64,000 nt of DNA from Flagellimonas sediminis (lineage in GTDB: Bacteria > Bacteroidota > Bacteroidia > Flavobacteriales > Flavobacteriaceae), in contig NZ_JAAAMI010000003.1 of assembly GCF_010500845.1 (NCBI RefSeq), positions 421,157-485,156 on the forward strand, given 5' to 3'. The notes beneath the pieces are model-generated. The model searched no databases. It worked only from the letters and a program-made list of their open reading frames with translations, and was not told the DNA's origin. The position numbers were made by a program, and so were the translations under genes. Below are positions 42,355 to 49,539 of this stretch, piece after piece (position 1 is the first letter of the stretch; the number at the start of each line of letters is the position of its first letter).

Positions 42355-43344
42355 ATGAAGAGGTTGTTGAAATACTTTATCCCAGGATCGGCAAGTTGGT
42401 TGTTTTTGGCATTTATTTTAGTGTTATCCGGGTGTAAGGAGTCCGATAAGACTGAAGAAGCAGTAGCCAAGATTCCGATCGAGCTGAAAATTTCACGATT
42501 TGACCGTGAATTTGCAGAAGCCTCCCCTATGGACATTCCCCAATTGAAAAAGCTATATCCATATTTGTTCCCCAGTCAGTTTCCGGATAGTGTTTGGATA
42601 GCCAAATTGAGCGATACCCTTCAGGTCGAACTATCCGAAGAAGTGGATAAGACTTTTGGGGATTTTGAAAAGGAAACCGAAGCATTGGAATCGCTTTTTC
42701 AGCACATCAAATATTACTTTCCTGAATTTGAGACCCCAAAAGTAGTGACCTTGACCTCCGATGTGCGGTATGAAGATCGAATTATTTTGACAGATACCCT
42801 TCTGTTGATCGGTTTGGATAATTATTTAGGCAAGGACCATTATTTTTATGAGGGCATACAACGGTATATTGCGGCGGGGCTTGATAAGAAATTCTTGGTT
42901 TCGGATGTGGCCAGTGCCTTTTCAAAAAAGGTGATTTCGTATCCGCGGAATCGAACCTTTCTTTCTCGCATGGTATATTATGGAAAGGAACTTTATCTAA
43001 AAGATAAATTATTGCCGACCAATACCGATGCACAAAAAATTGGGTACTCCGAGGAACAGATGGATTGGACCACGGCCAACGAGGAACAGATCTGGAAATA
43101 TTTTGTGGAGCAAGAAGTTCTGTACAGCACTGATTCCAAATTGGACCGGAAGTTTTTGGATCCGGCACCTTTTTCCAAATTCGGGTTGGAATTGGATAAC
43201 CAATCTCCCGGAAGGTTGGGTAGGTATATAGGATGGCAAATAGTGAGGGCTTTTATGGAAAAAAATGATGTTAGCCTGAATCAACTTTTTGATATGCAGG
43301 CTGATGACATATTGAAACAATCTAATTACAAACCAAGAAAATAA
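42355..43344 (+). CDS. gldB: Gliding motility lipoprotein GldB
   Basis: The 329-residue protein is lipid-anchored: a hydrophobic signal ends in LVLSGC, with the modified cysteine at C27. The mature part (KISRFDREF, YFPEFETPKVVTLTSDV, YIGWQIVRAFMEKN) matches GldB, a membrane lipoprotein needed for gliding in flavobacteria. Its biochemical role is not known. ATG 42355 is chosen on the signal peptide and on the promoter-like box that covers the upstream GTG. gldC follows after one base. Confidence 0.9.
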   Translation: MKRLLKYFIPGSASWLFLAFILVLSGCKESDKTEEAVAKIPIELKISRFDREFAEASPMDIPQLKKLYPYLFPSQFPDSVWIAKLSDTLQVELSEEVDKTFGDFEKETEALESLFQHIKYYFPEFETPKVVTLTSDVRYEDRIILTDTLLLIGLDNYLGKDHYFYEGIQRYIAAGLDKKFLVSDVASAFSKKVISYPRNRTFLSRMVYYGKELYLKDKLLPTNTDAQKIGYSEEQMDWTTANEEQIWKYFVEQEVLYSTDSKLDRKFLDPAPFSKFGLELDNQSPGRLGRYIGWQIVRAFMEKNDVSLNQLFDMQADDILKQSNYKPRK

Positions 43345-43345
43345 A

Positions 43346-43684
43346 ATGGCGGTAGTACATACTTCAGAGATAAAATTAACAGTGGGCCTTGATGAGAACC
43401 GTGTTCCGGAAGAATTGAAATGGTCGGCGCAAGATGGTGGCGTGCAGGAAGAAGATGCAAAGGCCATGATGTTGTCGGTTTGGGATAGTAAGAATAGGGA
43501 GTCCCTTAAGATTGACCTTTGGACCAAGGATATGCCCGTGGATGAGATGAAAATATTTTTCCATCAGACCTTGATGACCATGGCCGATACCTTTATGAAG
43601 GCCACCCAAGATGAAAAGATGACGGCCACCATGAAGGATTTCTGCGACTATTTTGCGGAAAAGATGGAGCTGGACAAATTGTAG
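43346..43684 (+). CDS. gldC: Gliding motility protein GldC
   Basis: The 112-residue cytosolic protein is the standard GldC length, with HTSEIKLTVGLDENRVPEE and KNRESLKIDLWTKDMPVDEM. GldC is encoded next to gldB in Flavobacterium johnsoniae and its relatives, and enhances rather than being essential for gliding. The start lies one base after the gldB stop, so the genes form one unit. Confidence 0.93.
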   Translation: MAVVHTSEIKLTVGLDENRVPEELKWSAQDGGVQEEDAKAMMLSVWDSKNRESLKIDLWTKDMPVDEMKIFFHQTLMTMADTFMKATQDEKMTATMKDFCDYFAEKMELDKL

Positions 43685-43685
43685 T

Positions 43686-44183
43686 TCAATCCAAAGGTTC
43701 GTTCAGTTGATCGAACTTGGCCTTTTCCGCACCCCTTAAATCCAAAAGTCGTTCAATTTTATCCTTTGTGGGGCGCTGGAGCAATAGATAAAAGATTAAG
43801 AATGCACCTATAATTATATAGGTTAGGTTTTGGGTGTTGGAAAAAATAACAATTGCAAATAAGGAGGCACCTTCAAGCAAAGCAAATTTGATCATGGATG
43901 CTGTCTGGAACTTGGCCAGTTTATCCCTAAGACTGGAGCCCTTCGGCAAGTTGCCCAACATTTTTCTGAAGATAAAATCCCCTATAAAAATACTGCCAAT
44001 GGCGACCACAGGTACTATGGCCATAAACATGTCGCCAGAATTGTCGAAGTTTAATCGCGCACCTTGACTTTGGGTGTAGAACAAAATGCCCAAAACTATG
44101 GGTGTTACCGCTATGCCGAGATGCAAAAAGGACATGATTTTCAAGAATCCGGCAGGAGTAAATCGATTATTGGTTGTGGGCAT
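43686..44183 (-). CDS. Four-helix membrane protein of unknown function
   Basis: The 165-residue protein has about four hydrophobic helices: two in the first half (around LHLGIAVTPIVLGILF and MAIVPVVAIGSIFIGDFIF) and two in the second (around LEGASLFAIVIFS and YIIIGAFLIFYLLL). It ends with a charged cytoplasmic tail (DKIERLLDLRGAEKAKFDQ). I do not recognise the family. ATG 44183 is used because the in-frame extension to 44294 is basic, not conserved-looking, and would precede the first helix oddly. It converges on gldC. Confidence 0.75.
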   Translation of the reverse strand: MPTTNNRFTPAGFLKIMSFLHLGIAVTPIVLGILFYTQSQGARLNFDNSGDMFMAIVPVVAIGSIFIGDFIFRKMLGNLPKGSSLRDKLAKFQTASMIKFALLEGASLFAIVIFSNTQNLTYIIIGAFLIFYLLLQRPTKDKIERLLDLRGAEKAKFDQLNEPLD

Positions 44184-44378
44184 AATTTTGTCATTTATCG
44201 ATAGGAAATTAATAAAATTTAGAAAAGGTGTGGTCCGATTTCTTAACCTTAGGTAGAAAGAAAGTGTCTTGTGCCATGATTGGTGATGTGGCAACGAATA
44301 GAAAGATCAAGAAAAAATCTAGTATTATTAGTCAATCAGATGTTTATAAAACACCCAATATTCCTACAAGCCGGAAGC

Positions 44379-44405
44379 AAAAAAGCCCAATATTGGGCTT
44401 TTTTT
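44379..44405. terminator. Bidirectional terminator between converging regions
   Basis: AAAAAAGCCCAA and TTGGGCTTTTTT are perfectly self-complementary around TA, giving A residues on one side and T residues on the other. It lies 20 bases after the pirin gene stop. The gap 44184-44378 shows no gene. Confidence 0.82.
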
Positions 44406-44424
44406 GAGTGGTAATTAATTTTAA

Positions 44425-45153
44425 TTATCGACCTATTTGAGATAGGCTCATTGGGACTTCCATTAAAAGGACCCTGCTGTCTCTTAATGATTTAAATTGA
44501 AATGAGTCGACTTCCCAAAGACCAAATCCATCCCTTTTTTCCAGTTTTTGACCATTAATTTCCACCTCGCCATCCAAAATGAAGGCATAAACACCATTTC
44601 CTTCTTTATGTATTTGATAGGATGCTTCGGCGCTCGATTCAAATTTACCCAGGTGGAACCAAGCATCCTGATGGATCCAAACTCCTTCGTCTTCAGGATT
44701 GGGTGAAAGTACTTGGTAAAAGGCATTTTTCCTTTCAATGTCCCTGATGGATATTTGATCATATCGGGGTTCTACATTCCTTTTGTTCGGGAATACCCAA
44801 ATTTGCAAAAACTTGACAGGCTTGTCGGGATTTTTGTTGTATTCACTATGGAAAATACCGGTGCCGGCACTCATTACCTGAACTTCCCCTTCCTTAATGG
44901 TGGCTACGTTGCCCATGCTGTCCTTATGTTCCAAATCTCCTTCCAATGGAATGGAGATAATTTCCATATTATCATGTGGATGGGTTCCAAAACCTTTGGC
45001 GGCGGAGACTTGATCGTCGTTTAAAACACGCAATACCCCAAAATGCATCCGTTCCGGATTTTGGTATCCTGCAAAACTGAAGGTATGGTGGGAGTCCAAC
45101 CAACCATGGTTGGCATGTCCTCTGGTATTGGCTTTATGTAAAACGGTTTTCAT
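44425..45153 (-). CDS. Pirin family cupin protein
   Basis: The 242-residue double-cupin protein shows the pirin/YhhW metal-binding histidines in GTHPHDNMEIIS and in the HSEYN segment. The N-terminal RGHANHGWLDSHHTFSFAGY is highly typical. Pirins bind Fe or Ni; some act as quercetin 2,3-dioxygenases, others as redox-responsive cofactors. The substrate here is unknown. It is upstream of a terminator and adjacent to an AraC regulator in the same orientation, which may control it. Confidence 0.9.
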   Translation of the reverse strand: MKTVLHKANTRGHANHGWLDSHHTFSFAGYQNPERMHFGVLRVLNDDQVSAAKGFGTHPHDNMEIISIPLEGDLEHKDSMGNVATIKEGEVQVMSAGTGIFHSEYNKNPDKPVKFLQIWVFPNKRNVEPRYDQISIRDIERKNAFYQVLSPNPEDEGVWIHQDAWFHLGKFESSAEASYQIHKEGNGVYAFILDGEVEINGQKLEKRDGFGLWEVDSFQFKSLRDSRVLLMEVPMSLSQIGR

Positions 45154-45242
45154 GATTCTTGTTTTTTATTCCATACAAAGATCAGCCTATGCTGATGATT
45201 TCACCATATGAAAACACGGGAAGCGCTTATGAAAATACGATA

Positions 45243-46109
45243 TCAGGCAGATTGTTTAAATGCGCTCGGGGAAATGCCTGTGCACGACTTAAAAAAGGCA
45301 CTGAAATTGGCGGGTTCGGAAAAACCGAGTTCAAAGGCAATTTCTTTTTGGGATAGGTGCGAAAAATAGAGCAATCGTTTGGCAGCTGTGGTGATCCGAC
45401 TTTGGATGTGTTCTTTTGCTGTTTTTCCGGTCAAGGATTTCACCACGCGGTTTAAATGGTCAGGGGTAATGTGAAGTGCCTCAGCATAGGCTGATGCATG
45501 ATGCCAGGTTTTGTAATGTTGGTTCACCAAATGTTTAAAGTTACGCACCAAACTGGCCCCAACCTCCATGGTTTGAGTATCCAGTTGGTTCAAGGAACAT
45601 AAGTTATGGCAGGTAATCAAAAGTAATTTCAGCAAAGCACCAATCGCTTCATATTTATAAACGGAATCCCCAGCATTTAAGCGCAGCATTTCTTCGGAAT
45701 AGGAGGTTAGGAGTTCCATTTCCTTTGAACCGACATGTAACGGAGGGGTGTTGGAAAAATCGTTGAACAGGTTTATGTCTTCAATAAAGTCCACCAAAAT
45801 ATGGTTCAGGGCCAGAAATTGGGAGGAAAAGACAATGGAATAGCCAATGGTGGGTTTAAATTCCGTGAGTTGATGAACTTGACCTGGACTTATAAAATAC
45901 ACTTGATTGTTGCTTAGGGTATGAGTGGTAAAATCCACAACATGACTGCCTTCGGCGTCTTTTACCACTAAAATGGTGTAATAATCATGGCGATGTGGAA
46001 CATCGGGCTGCCCCTTTCTTTTTTGGTAGATATCCTCCATCTTGGAAATCCCAAAACTGAGGGAGCCATCCGCCTTGTTAACATCGTGGTAGGTTTTGAC
46101 AGGGTCCAT
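45243..46109 (-). CDS. AraC-family transcriptional regulator
   Basis: The 288-residue protein has an N-terminal cupin-like effector domain (about 15-150; PHRHDYYTILVV, ISPGQVHQL) and a C-terminal AraC double helix-turn-helix (about 190-285; YAEALHITPDHLNRVVKSLTG, IAFELGFSEPANFSAFFKSCTG). It is likely to activate transcription in response to a small molecule. The pirin gene downstream is a plausible target. ATG 46109 overlaps no other gene. Confidence 0.9.
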   Translation of the reverse strand: MDPVKTYHDVNKADGSLSFGISKMEDIYQKRKGQPDVPHRHDYYTILVVKDAEGSHVVDFTTHTLSNNQVYFISPGQVHQLTEFKPTIGYSIVFSSQFLALNHILVDFIEDINLFNDFSNTPPLHVGSKEMELLTSYSEEMLRLNAGDSVYKYEAIGALLKLLLITCHNLCSLNQLDTQTMEVGASLVRNFKHLVNQHYKTWHHASAYAEALHITPDHLNRVVKSLTGKTAKEHIQSRITTAAKRLLYFSHLSQKEIAFELGFSEPANFSAFFKSCTGISPSAFKQSA

Positions 46110-46184
46110 GAATCTTGAAGTTGAATGGAAAAGTACTGAATTTAAACCTATCCATAAAATGATGGGAACCGGGGAACAAACAGG

Positions 46185-46796
46185 TTATCGGTTTTTAAAA
46201 AAATCCTGGTTGATGCCATCTATAAATTCTAGCAACGCCTCCCCGCCCATATGGTTTGCGGACGAAGTGGTAAAATGTGGAGGTGCTTCTTCCCAAACGC
46301 CTTCTACCATTTTTTGTAGATAGGCGTTCACCTGTCTGTCTAGGGCTCCCGGTTTCAGTTTATCGGCCTTGGTAAAGATAATGGCAAAGGGAATTTGGTT
46401 GGTGCCCAGCCATTCCATGAATTCCAGGTCAATGGGTTGTGGGTCGTGGCGAATGTCCACTAGAACAAAGCCACAGACCAATTGCTTGCGTTTTTGAAAA
46501 TACTCCGTGATATATTTCTGGAAGGTATTCTTGTCTTTTTTGGAAACTCTGGCATATCCATAACCCGGTAAATCCACCAAAAACCAATTGTTATTGATCT
46601 TGAAGTGGTTGATGAGCTGCGTTTTTCCAGGTCTTCCCGAGGTTTTGGCCAAGCCTTTTCGGTCCACCAACATATTGATCAAGGACGATTTGCCCACATT
46701 GGAACGGCCAATAAAGGCATATTCGGGCAGGGGTTCATTGGGGCATTTGGCAACATTGGAGTTGCTCATGACAAATTCCGCCGATGTGATTTTCAT
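46185..46796 (-). CDS. engB: Ribosome biogenesis GTP-binding protein EngB/YsxC
   Basis: The 203-residue GTPase has G1 GRSNVGKSS, G3 DLPGYGYA and G4 TKADKL, the layout of EngB (YihA/YsxC). It is needed for normal 50S subunit assembly and division. The stop is 75 bases from the AraC gene start, and the gene begins 3 bases after the hydrolase stop, so it is co-transcribed with the hydrolase. Confidence 0.95.
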   Translation of the reverse strand: MKITSAEFVMSNSNVAKCPNEPLPEYAFIGRSNVGKSSLINMLVDRKGLAKTSGRPGKTQLINHFKINNNWFLVDLPGYGYARVSKKDKNTFQKYITEYFQKRKQLVCGFVLVDIRHDPQPIDLEFMEWLGTNQIPFAIIFTKADKLKPGALDRQVNAYLQKMVEGVWEEAPPHFTTSSANHMGGEALLEFIDGINQDFFKNR

Positions 46797-46798
46797 GG

Positions 46799-47563
46799 CT
46801 AGAAGTTACGCTTTTTCAACCAAGCATCAAGGATACGGTTAAAATCCTCAGGGTGCTCCATCATTGGGGCATGACCACATTTCTCGATCCAATACAGGTC
46901 GGAATCCGGTAAAAGCTCATGAAATTCCTTGGCTACATTGGGTGGGGTAACCGTATCATTCTCTCCCCAAATAATGCAGGTGGGCGTTTTCATGTGTGGA
47001 AGGTCCTTGGACATGTTATGGCGAATAGCGCTTTTGGCAATGGCAAGGGTCTTTACCAATTTCATTCGATCGTTTACCGTAGCAAACACCTCATCCACAA
47101 TTTCCTTGGTGGCTACTTCCGGGTCATAAAAAACATCTTGCGCCTTCTTTTTGATGAACTCGTAGTCACCACGTTTGGGATAACCATCGCCCATGGCACT
47201 CTCGTAAAGTCCAGAGCTGCCTGTAATTACAAGGGCCTTCACCATTTTAGGGAACATTTTGGTGTGGAGAAGTCCAATATGGCCGCCTAGGGAATTGCCT
47301 AAAAGAATCACATCCTTCAATCCTTTATACTCGATAAAGTCTTCCAAAAACTTGGCAAAATTCTTTACGGTGGTCTTCAGGATGGGCATGTCGTAAATGG
47401 GAAGTTCCGGAATCAATACTTTGTATCCCTTGGTCGGAAAATACTCCGATACCCCTTGGAAGTTGCTCAATCCGCCCATGAGTCCGTGCAATATGATCAT
47501 GGGGGTCCCTTCTCCCTTTTCTATGTATCGGAATTTGCCTTCCTCAATTAAATGCTCTTCCAT
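46799..47563 (-). CDS. Alpha/beta hydrolase
   Basis: The 254-residue cytosolic enzyme has the nucleophile elbow GNSLGG (S91), acid GENDTVTPP and base CGHAPMMEHP in the order of a serine hydrolase. Its substrate is not predictable, though esters or C-C bonded diketones are typical. It is divergent from mraZ, and the shared 266-bp region carries promoter boxes for both sides. It is upstream of engB in the same operon. Confidence 0.85.
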   Translation of the reverse strand: MEEHLIEEGKFRYIEKGEGTPMIILHGLMGGLSNFQGVSEYFPTKGYKVLIPELPIYDMPILKTTVKNFAKFLEDFIEYKGLKDVILLGNSLGGHIGLLHTKMFPKMVKALVITGSSGLYESAMGDGYPKRGDYEFIKKKAQDVFYDPEVATKEIVDEVFATVNDRMKLVKTLAIAKSAIRHNMSKDLPHMKTPTCIIWGENDTVTPPNVAKEFHELLPDSDLYWIEKCGHAPMMEHPEDFNRILDAWLKKRNF

Positions 47564-47589
47564 CTATAGTTAGTTGGTAGTAAGAGGCG

Positions 47590-47597
47590 CAAATATA
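47590..47597 (-). promoter_or_regulatory. Candidate -7 element of the hydrolase/engB operon
   Basis: On the minus strand it reads TATATTTG then CG, an exact TAnnTTTG match, 26 bases before the hydrolase start codon. No -33 TTG fits the spacing. Confidence 0.42.
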
Positions 47598-47686
47598 GGT
47601 AATTCAAATCATAAAGATTTCAGGTTTTTGGCCCAATAACCCCAAGATTTTCATGAACGACAAAATTCCATGGGGTATCTCCACAC

Positions 47687-47715
47687 ATTCTCGAATCACA
47701 ATTACTATTCTCGAA
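47687..47715. repeat. Two ATTCTCGAA direct repeats, 20 bp apart
   Basis: ATTCTCGAA occurs at 47687-47695 and again at 47707-47715, exactly two helical turns apart, in the divergent region between the hydrolase gene and mraZ. Each half is nearly palindromic. This spacing is typical of a protein-binding site on one DNA face. The regulator is unknown. Confidence 0.45.
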
Positions 47716-47735
47716 AGATGATTTTACGTCTAAAA

Positions 47736-47780
47736 GTGGGGAATTTATTAACAAAAGTGGTGTTATGTGGAGAAATGTGG
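47736..47780 (+). promoter_or_regulatory. MraZ-box-like GTGG repeats upstream of the dcw cluster
   Basis: Four GTGG units occur at 47736, 47757, 47767 and 47777. The last three are exactly 10 bp apart and each is preceded by A/T-rich bases (AAAAGTGG, TTATGTGG, AAATGTGG). They end 12 bases before the mraZ -7 box TATATTTG. MraZ regulators bind tandem short repeats with 10-bp spacing (TGGGN-type in E. coli, AAAGTG[T/G]-type in Mycoplasma), so this is very probably the MraZ autoregulatory operator, covering the -33 region. Confidence 0.7.
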
Positions 47781-47792
47781 AAATAAAATCTA

Positions 47793-47800
47793 TATATTTG
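47793..47800 (+). promoter_or_regulatory. -7 element of the mraZ/dcw promoter
   Basis: TATATTTG fits TAnnTTTG exactly and lies 30 bases before the mraZ start. No clear -33 TTG is present; that position falls inside the GTGG repeats, as expected if MraZ competes there. Confidence 0.55.
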
Positions 47801-47829
47801 AGTTGTATTAAGTAACCAATTGATTTCTA

Positions 47830-48285
47830 GTGACCCATATCATAGGACAACATGACTGTAAAGCTGATTCAAAAGGAAGAGTGCTCCTGCCCATTTCCTT
47901 GAAGAATCAACTGTTGCCCGTGATTAAGGAAGGGTTTGTGATCAAGAGGTCCGTTTTTCAACAATGTCTTGAGCTTTATCCCAAGCAGGAATTTGACGCG
48001 CTCATGCAAAAGGTCATGAAGAAAAGTAAGATCAACCGCAAGTATGATGCGTTTGTTCGAAACTTTGTGGCGGGCATGAAAGAGGTGGCCATTGATGGGG
48101 ATACAGGTAGGCTACAGATACCCAAAAACTTGGTGGATTTTGCGAAAATCGATAAAGATGTGGTCCTGAATGCAGTGTTCGATAAAATAGAGATCTGGAA
48201 CAAGGACATGTACGAACAAGTCTTGGCGGAAGGCGAGAAGGATTATGCCGATCTGGCGGAAGAGATATTTGATGACGATGAATAG
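47830..48285 (+). CDS. mraZ: Transcriptional regulator / cell-division protein MraZ
   Basis: The 151-residue protein has two AbrB-like swapped-hairpin domains, the first with CKADSKGRVLLP and the second with DGDTGRLQIP. It is the first gene of the dcw cluster and represses that cluster through direct repeats in other bacteria. GTG 47830 gives the expected N-terminus THIIGQHDCKAD; no ATG is available. Its stop overlaps the rsmH start region. The acidic tail (EEIFDDDE) is typical of the lineage. GTGG repeats upstream (47736-47780) are the likely operator. Confidence 0.93.
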   Translation: MTHIIGQHDCKADSKGRVLLPISLKNQLLPVIKEGFVIKRSVFQQCLELYPKQEFDALMQKVMKKSKINRKYDAFVRNFVAGMKEVAIDGDTGRLQIPKNLVDFAKIDKDVVLNAVFDKIEIWNKDMYEQVLAEGEKDYADLAEEIFDDDE

Positions 48286-49180
48286 TGCGTACCACAACCC
48301 GGTTTTGTTACAGGAGTCGGTGGACGGATTGAACATAAAACAAGATGGGGTGTATGTAGATGTCACCTTTGGTGGCGGAGGACATTCCCGTGAAATTTTG
48401 AAGCGATTGGGTGAAAGTGGCAAGTTGTTCGCGTTCGATCAAGATGAAGATGCGTTACAGAATGCGATCAATGATGATCGATTTCGGTTGATCAACCAGA
48501 ACTTTCGCTATCTCAAGCAATATTTAAAGTTCTATGGCATTCGGAAAGTTGATGGAATCCTAGCCGATTTTGGGGTATCCTCGCATCAGTTCGATGAGGC
48601 GGAACGTGGTTTTTCCACTCGGTTCAATGCTGATTTGGATATGCGTATGGACAGGACCAATACGCTGTCTGCCTTCGAGGTGGTCAATGCATACTCCCAA
48701 GAGGATCTTGCCGCGGTCTTGTTTCAATATGGCGAATTGAGAAATGCCAATGCCATGGCCAAAGCAATAGCTGGTGCAAGAGAGCAAAACCCTATCAAAA
48801 CAACCGACGATCTGAAATCGGTACTTGGCAAGTTTCTGCCCAAGATGAAGGAGAACAAAATCTTGGCGCAGATATATCAGGCCATCAGGATCGAGGTGAA
48901 CCAGGAAATGGAAGCACTCAAGGAATTCTTGATGCAGGTTCCAGAATTGCTGGACCAAGGAGGTAGATTGAGTATGATCAGTTACCATTCCTTGGAGGAT
49001 CGGTTGGTAAAACGATTCATCCGGGATGGTAGGTTTGAAGGCGAACCAGAGAAGGATTTTTATGGGAACATTAGTGTTCCCCTAAAAAAAGTAGGGGGGC
49101 TCATCACGCCATCGGCAGAAGAAATTGCGCAGAACAATAGGGCACGTAGTGCAAAACTCCGCATCGCGGAGCGCTTATAG
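48272..49180 (+). CDS. rsmH: 16S rRNA (cytosine-1402-N4)-methyltransferase
   Basis: The 302-residue RsmH (MraW) methylates C1402 of 16S rRNA. The AdoMet motif VDVTFGGGGHS, the substrate loop RGFSTRFNADLDMRMD and ISYHSLEDR are all present. ATG 48272, in the overlap with mraZ, is preferred; ATG 48278 (N-terminus NSAYHNPVLL) is an equally plausible start. The gene follows mraZ in nearly all dcw clusters. The next gene is ftsL, 41 bases on. Confidence 0.95.
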   Translation: MTMNSAYHNPVLLQESVDGLNIKQDGVYVDVTFGGGGHSREILKRLGESGKLFAFDQDEDALQNAINDDRFRLINQNFRYLKQYLKFYGIRKVDGILADFGVSSHQFDEAERGFSTRFNADLDMRMDRTNTLSAFEVVNAYSQEDLAAVLFQYGELRNANAMAKAIAGAREQNPIKTTDDLKSVLGKFLPKMKENKILAQIYQAIRIEVNQEMEALKEFLMQVPELLDQGGRLSMISYHSLEDRLVKRFIRDGRFEGEPEKDFYGNISVPLKKVGGLITPSAEEIAQNNRARSAKLRIAERL

Positions 49181-49221
49181 TAAGATTTCCACATTCGTGG
49201 AATCGTCAAAAAGAACTCAAA

Positions 49222-49539
49222 ATGAGAAAAGGATTACTGGACATACTAAAAGGAAAGTTTTTGGTGAGCGGGGATGCTCCCAAGAACTGGATGTTTTTAT
49301 TGTTTGCCTCCTTTTTGGCCGCCTTAATGATTTCCAGTAGCCATAATGCCGACCGAAAGGTGCTTGAAATTGCCGCCCTTAACGAGGAGGTCAGGATGCT
49401 GAAGAGCGAGTTCTTTCAAGGCCGCTCCCAAGTACAACAACTTAAGTTGGAATCGACTTTGAGGCGCGTAGTTGCCGACAAAGGTTTGGTTCCTTCTGAA
49501 AATCCACCTAAAAAAATCAAAGTTAAATCTGCTGACTGA
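49222..49539 (+). CDS. ftsL: Cell-division protein FtsL-like
   Basis: The 105-residue bitopic protein has a short cytoplasmic N-terminus, one membrane helix (about 24-42) and a coiled-coil-like periplasmic part (EIAALNEEVRMLKSEFF). Sequence conservation is low, as is usual for FtsL; the identity rests on its size, topology and position between rsmH and ftsI. FtsL links FtsQ and FtsB to the FtsWI synthase. The stop overlaps the ftsI start (TGATG). Confidence 0.82.
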   Translation: MRKGLLDILKGKFLVSGDAPKNWMFLLFASFLAALMISSSHNADRKVLEIAALNEEVRMLKSEFFQGRSQVQQLKLESTLRRVVADKGLVPSENPPKKIKVKSAD

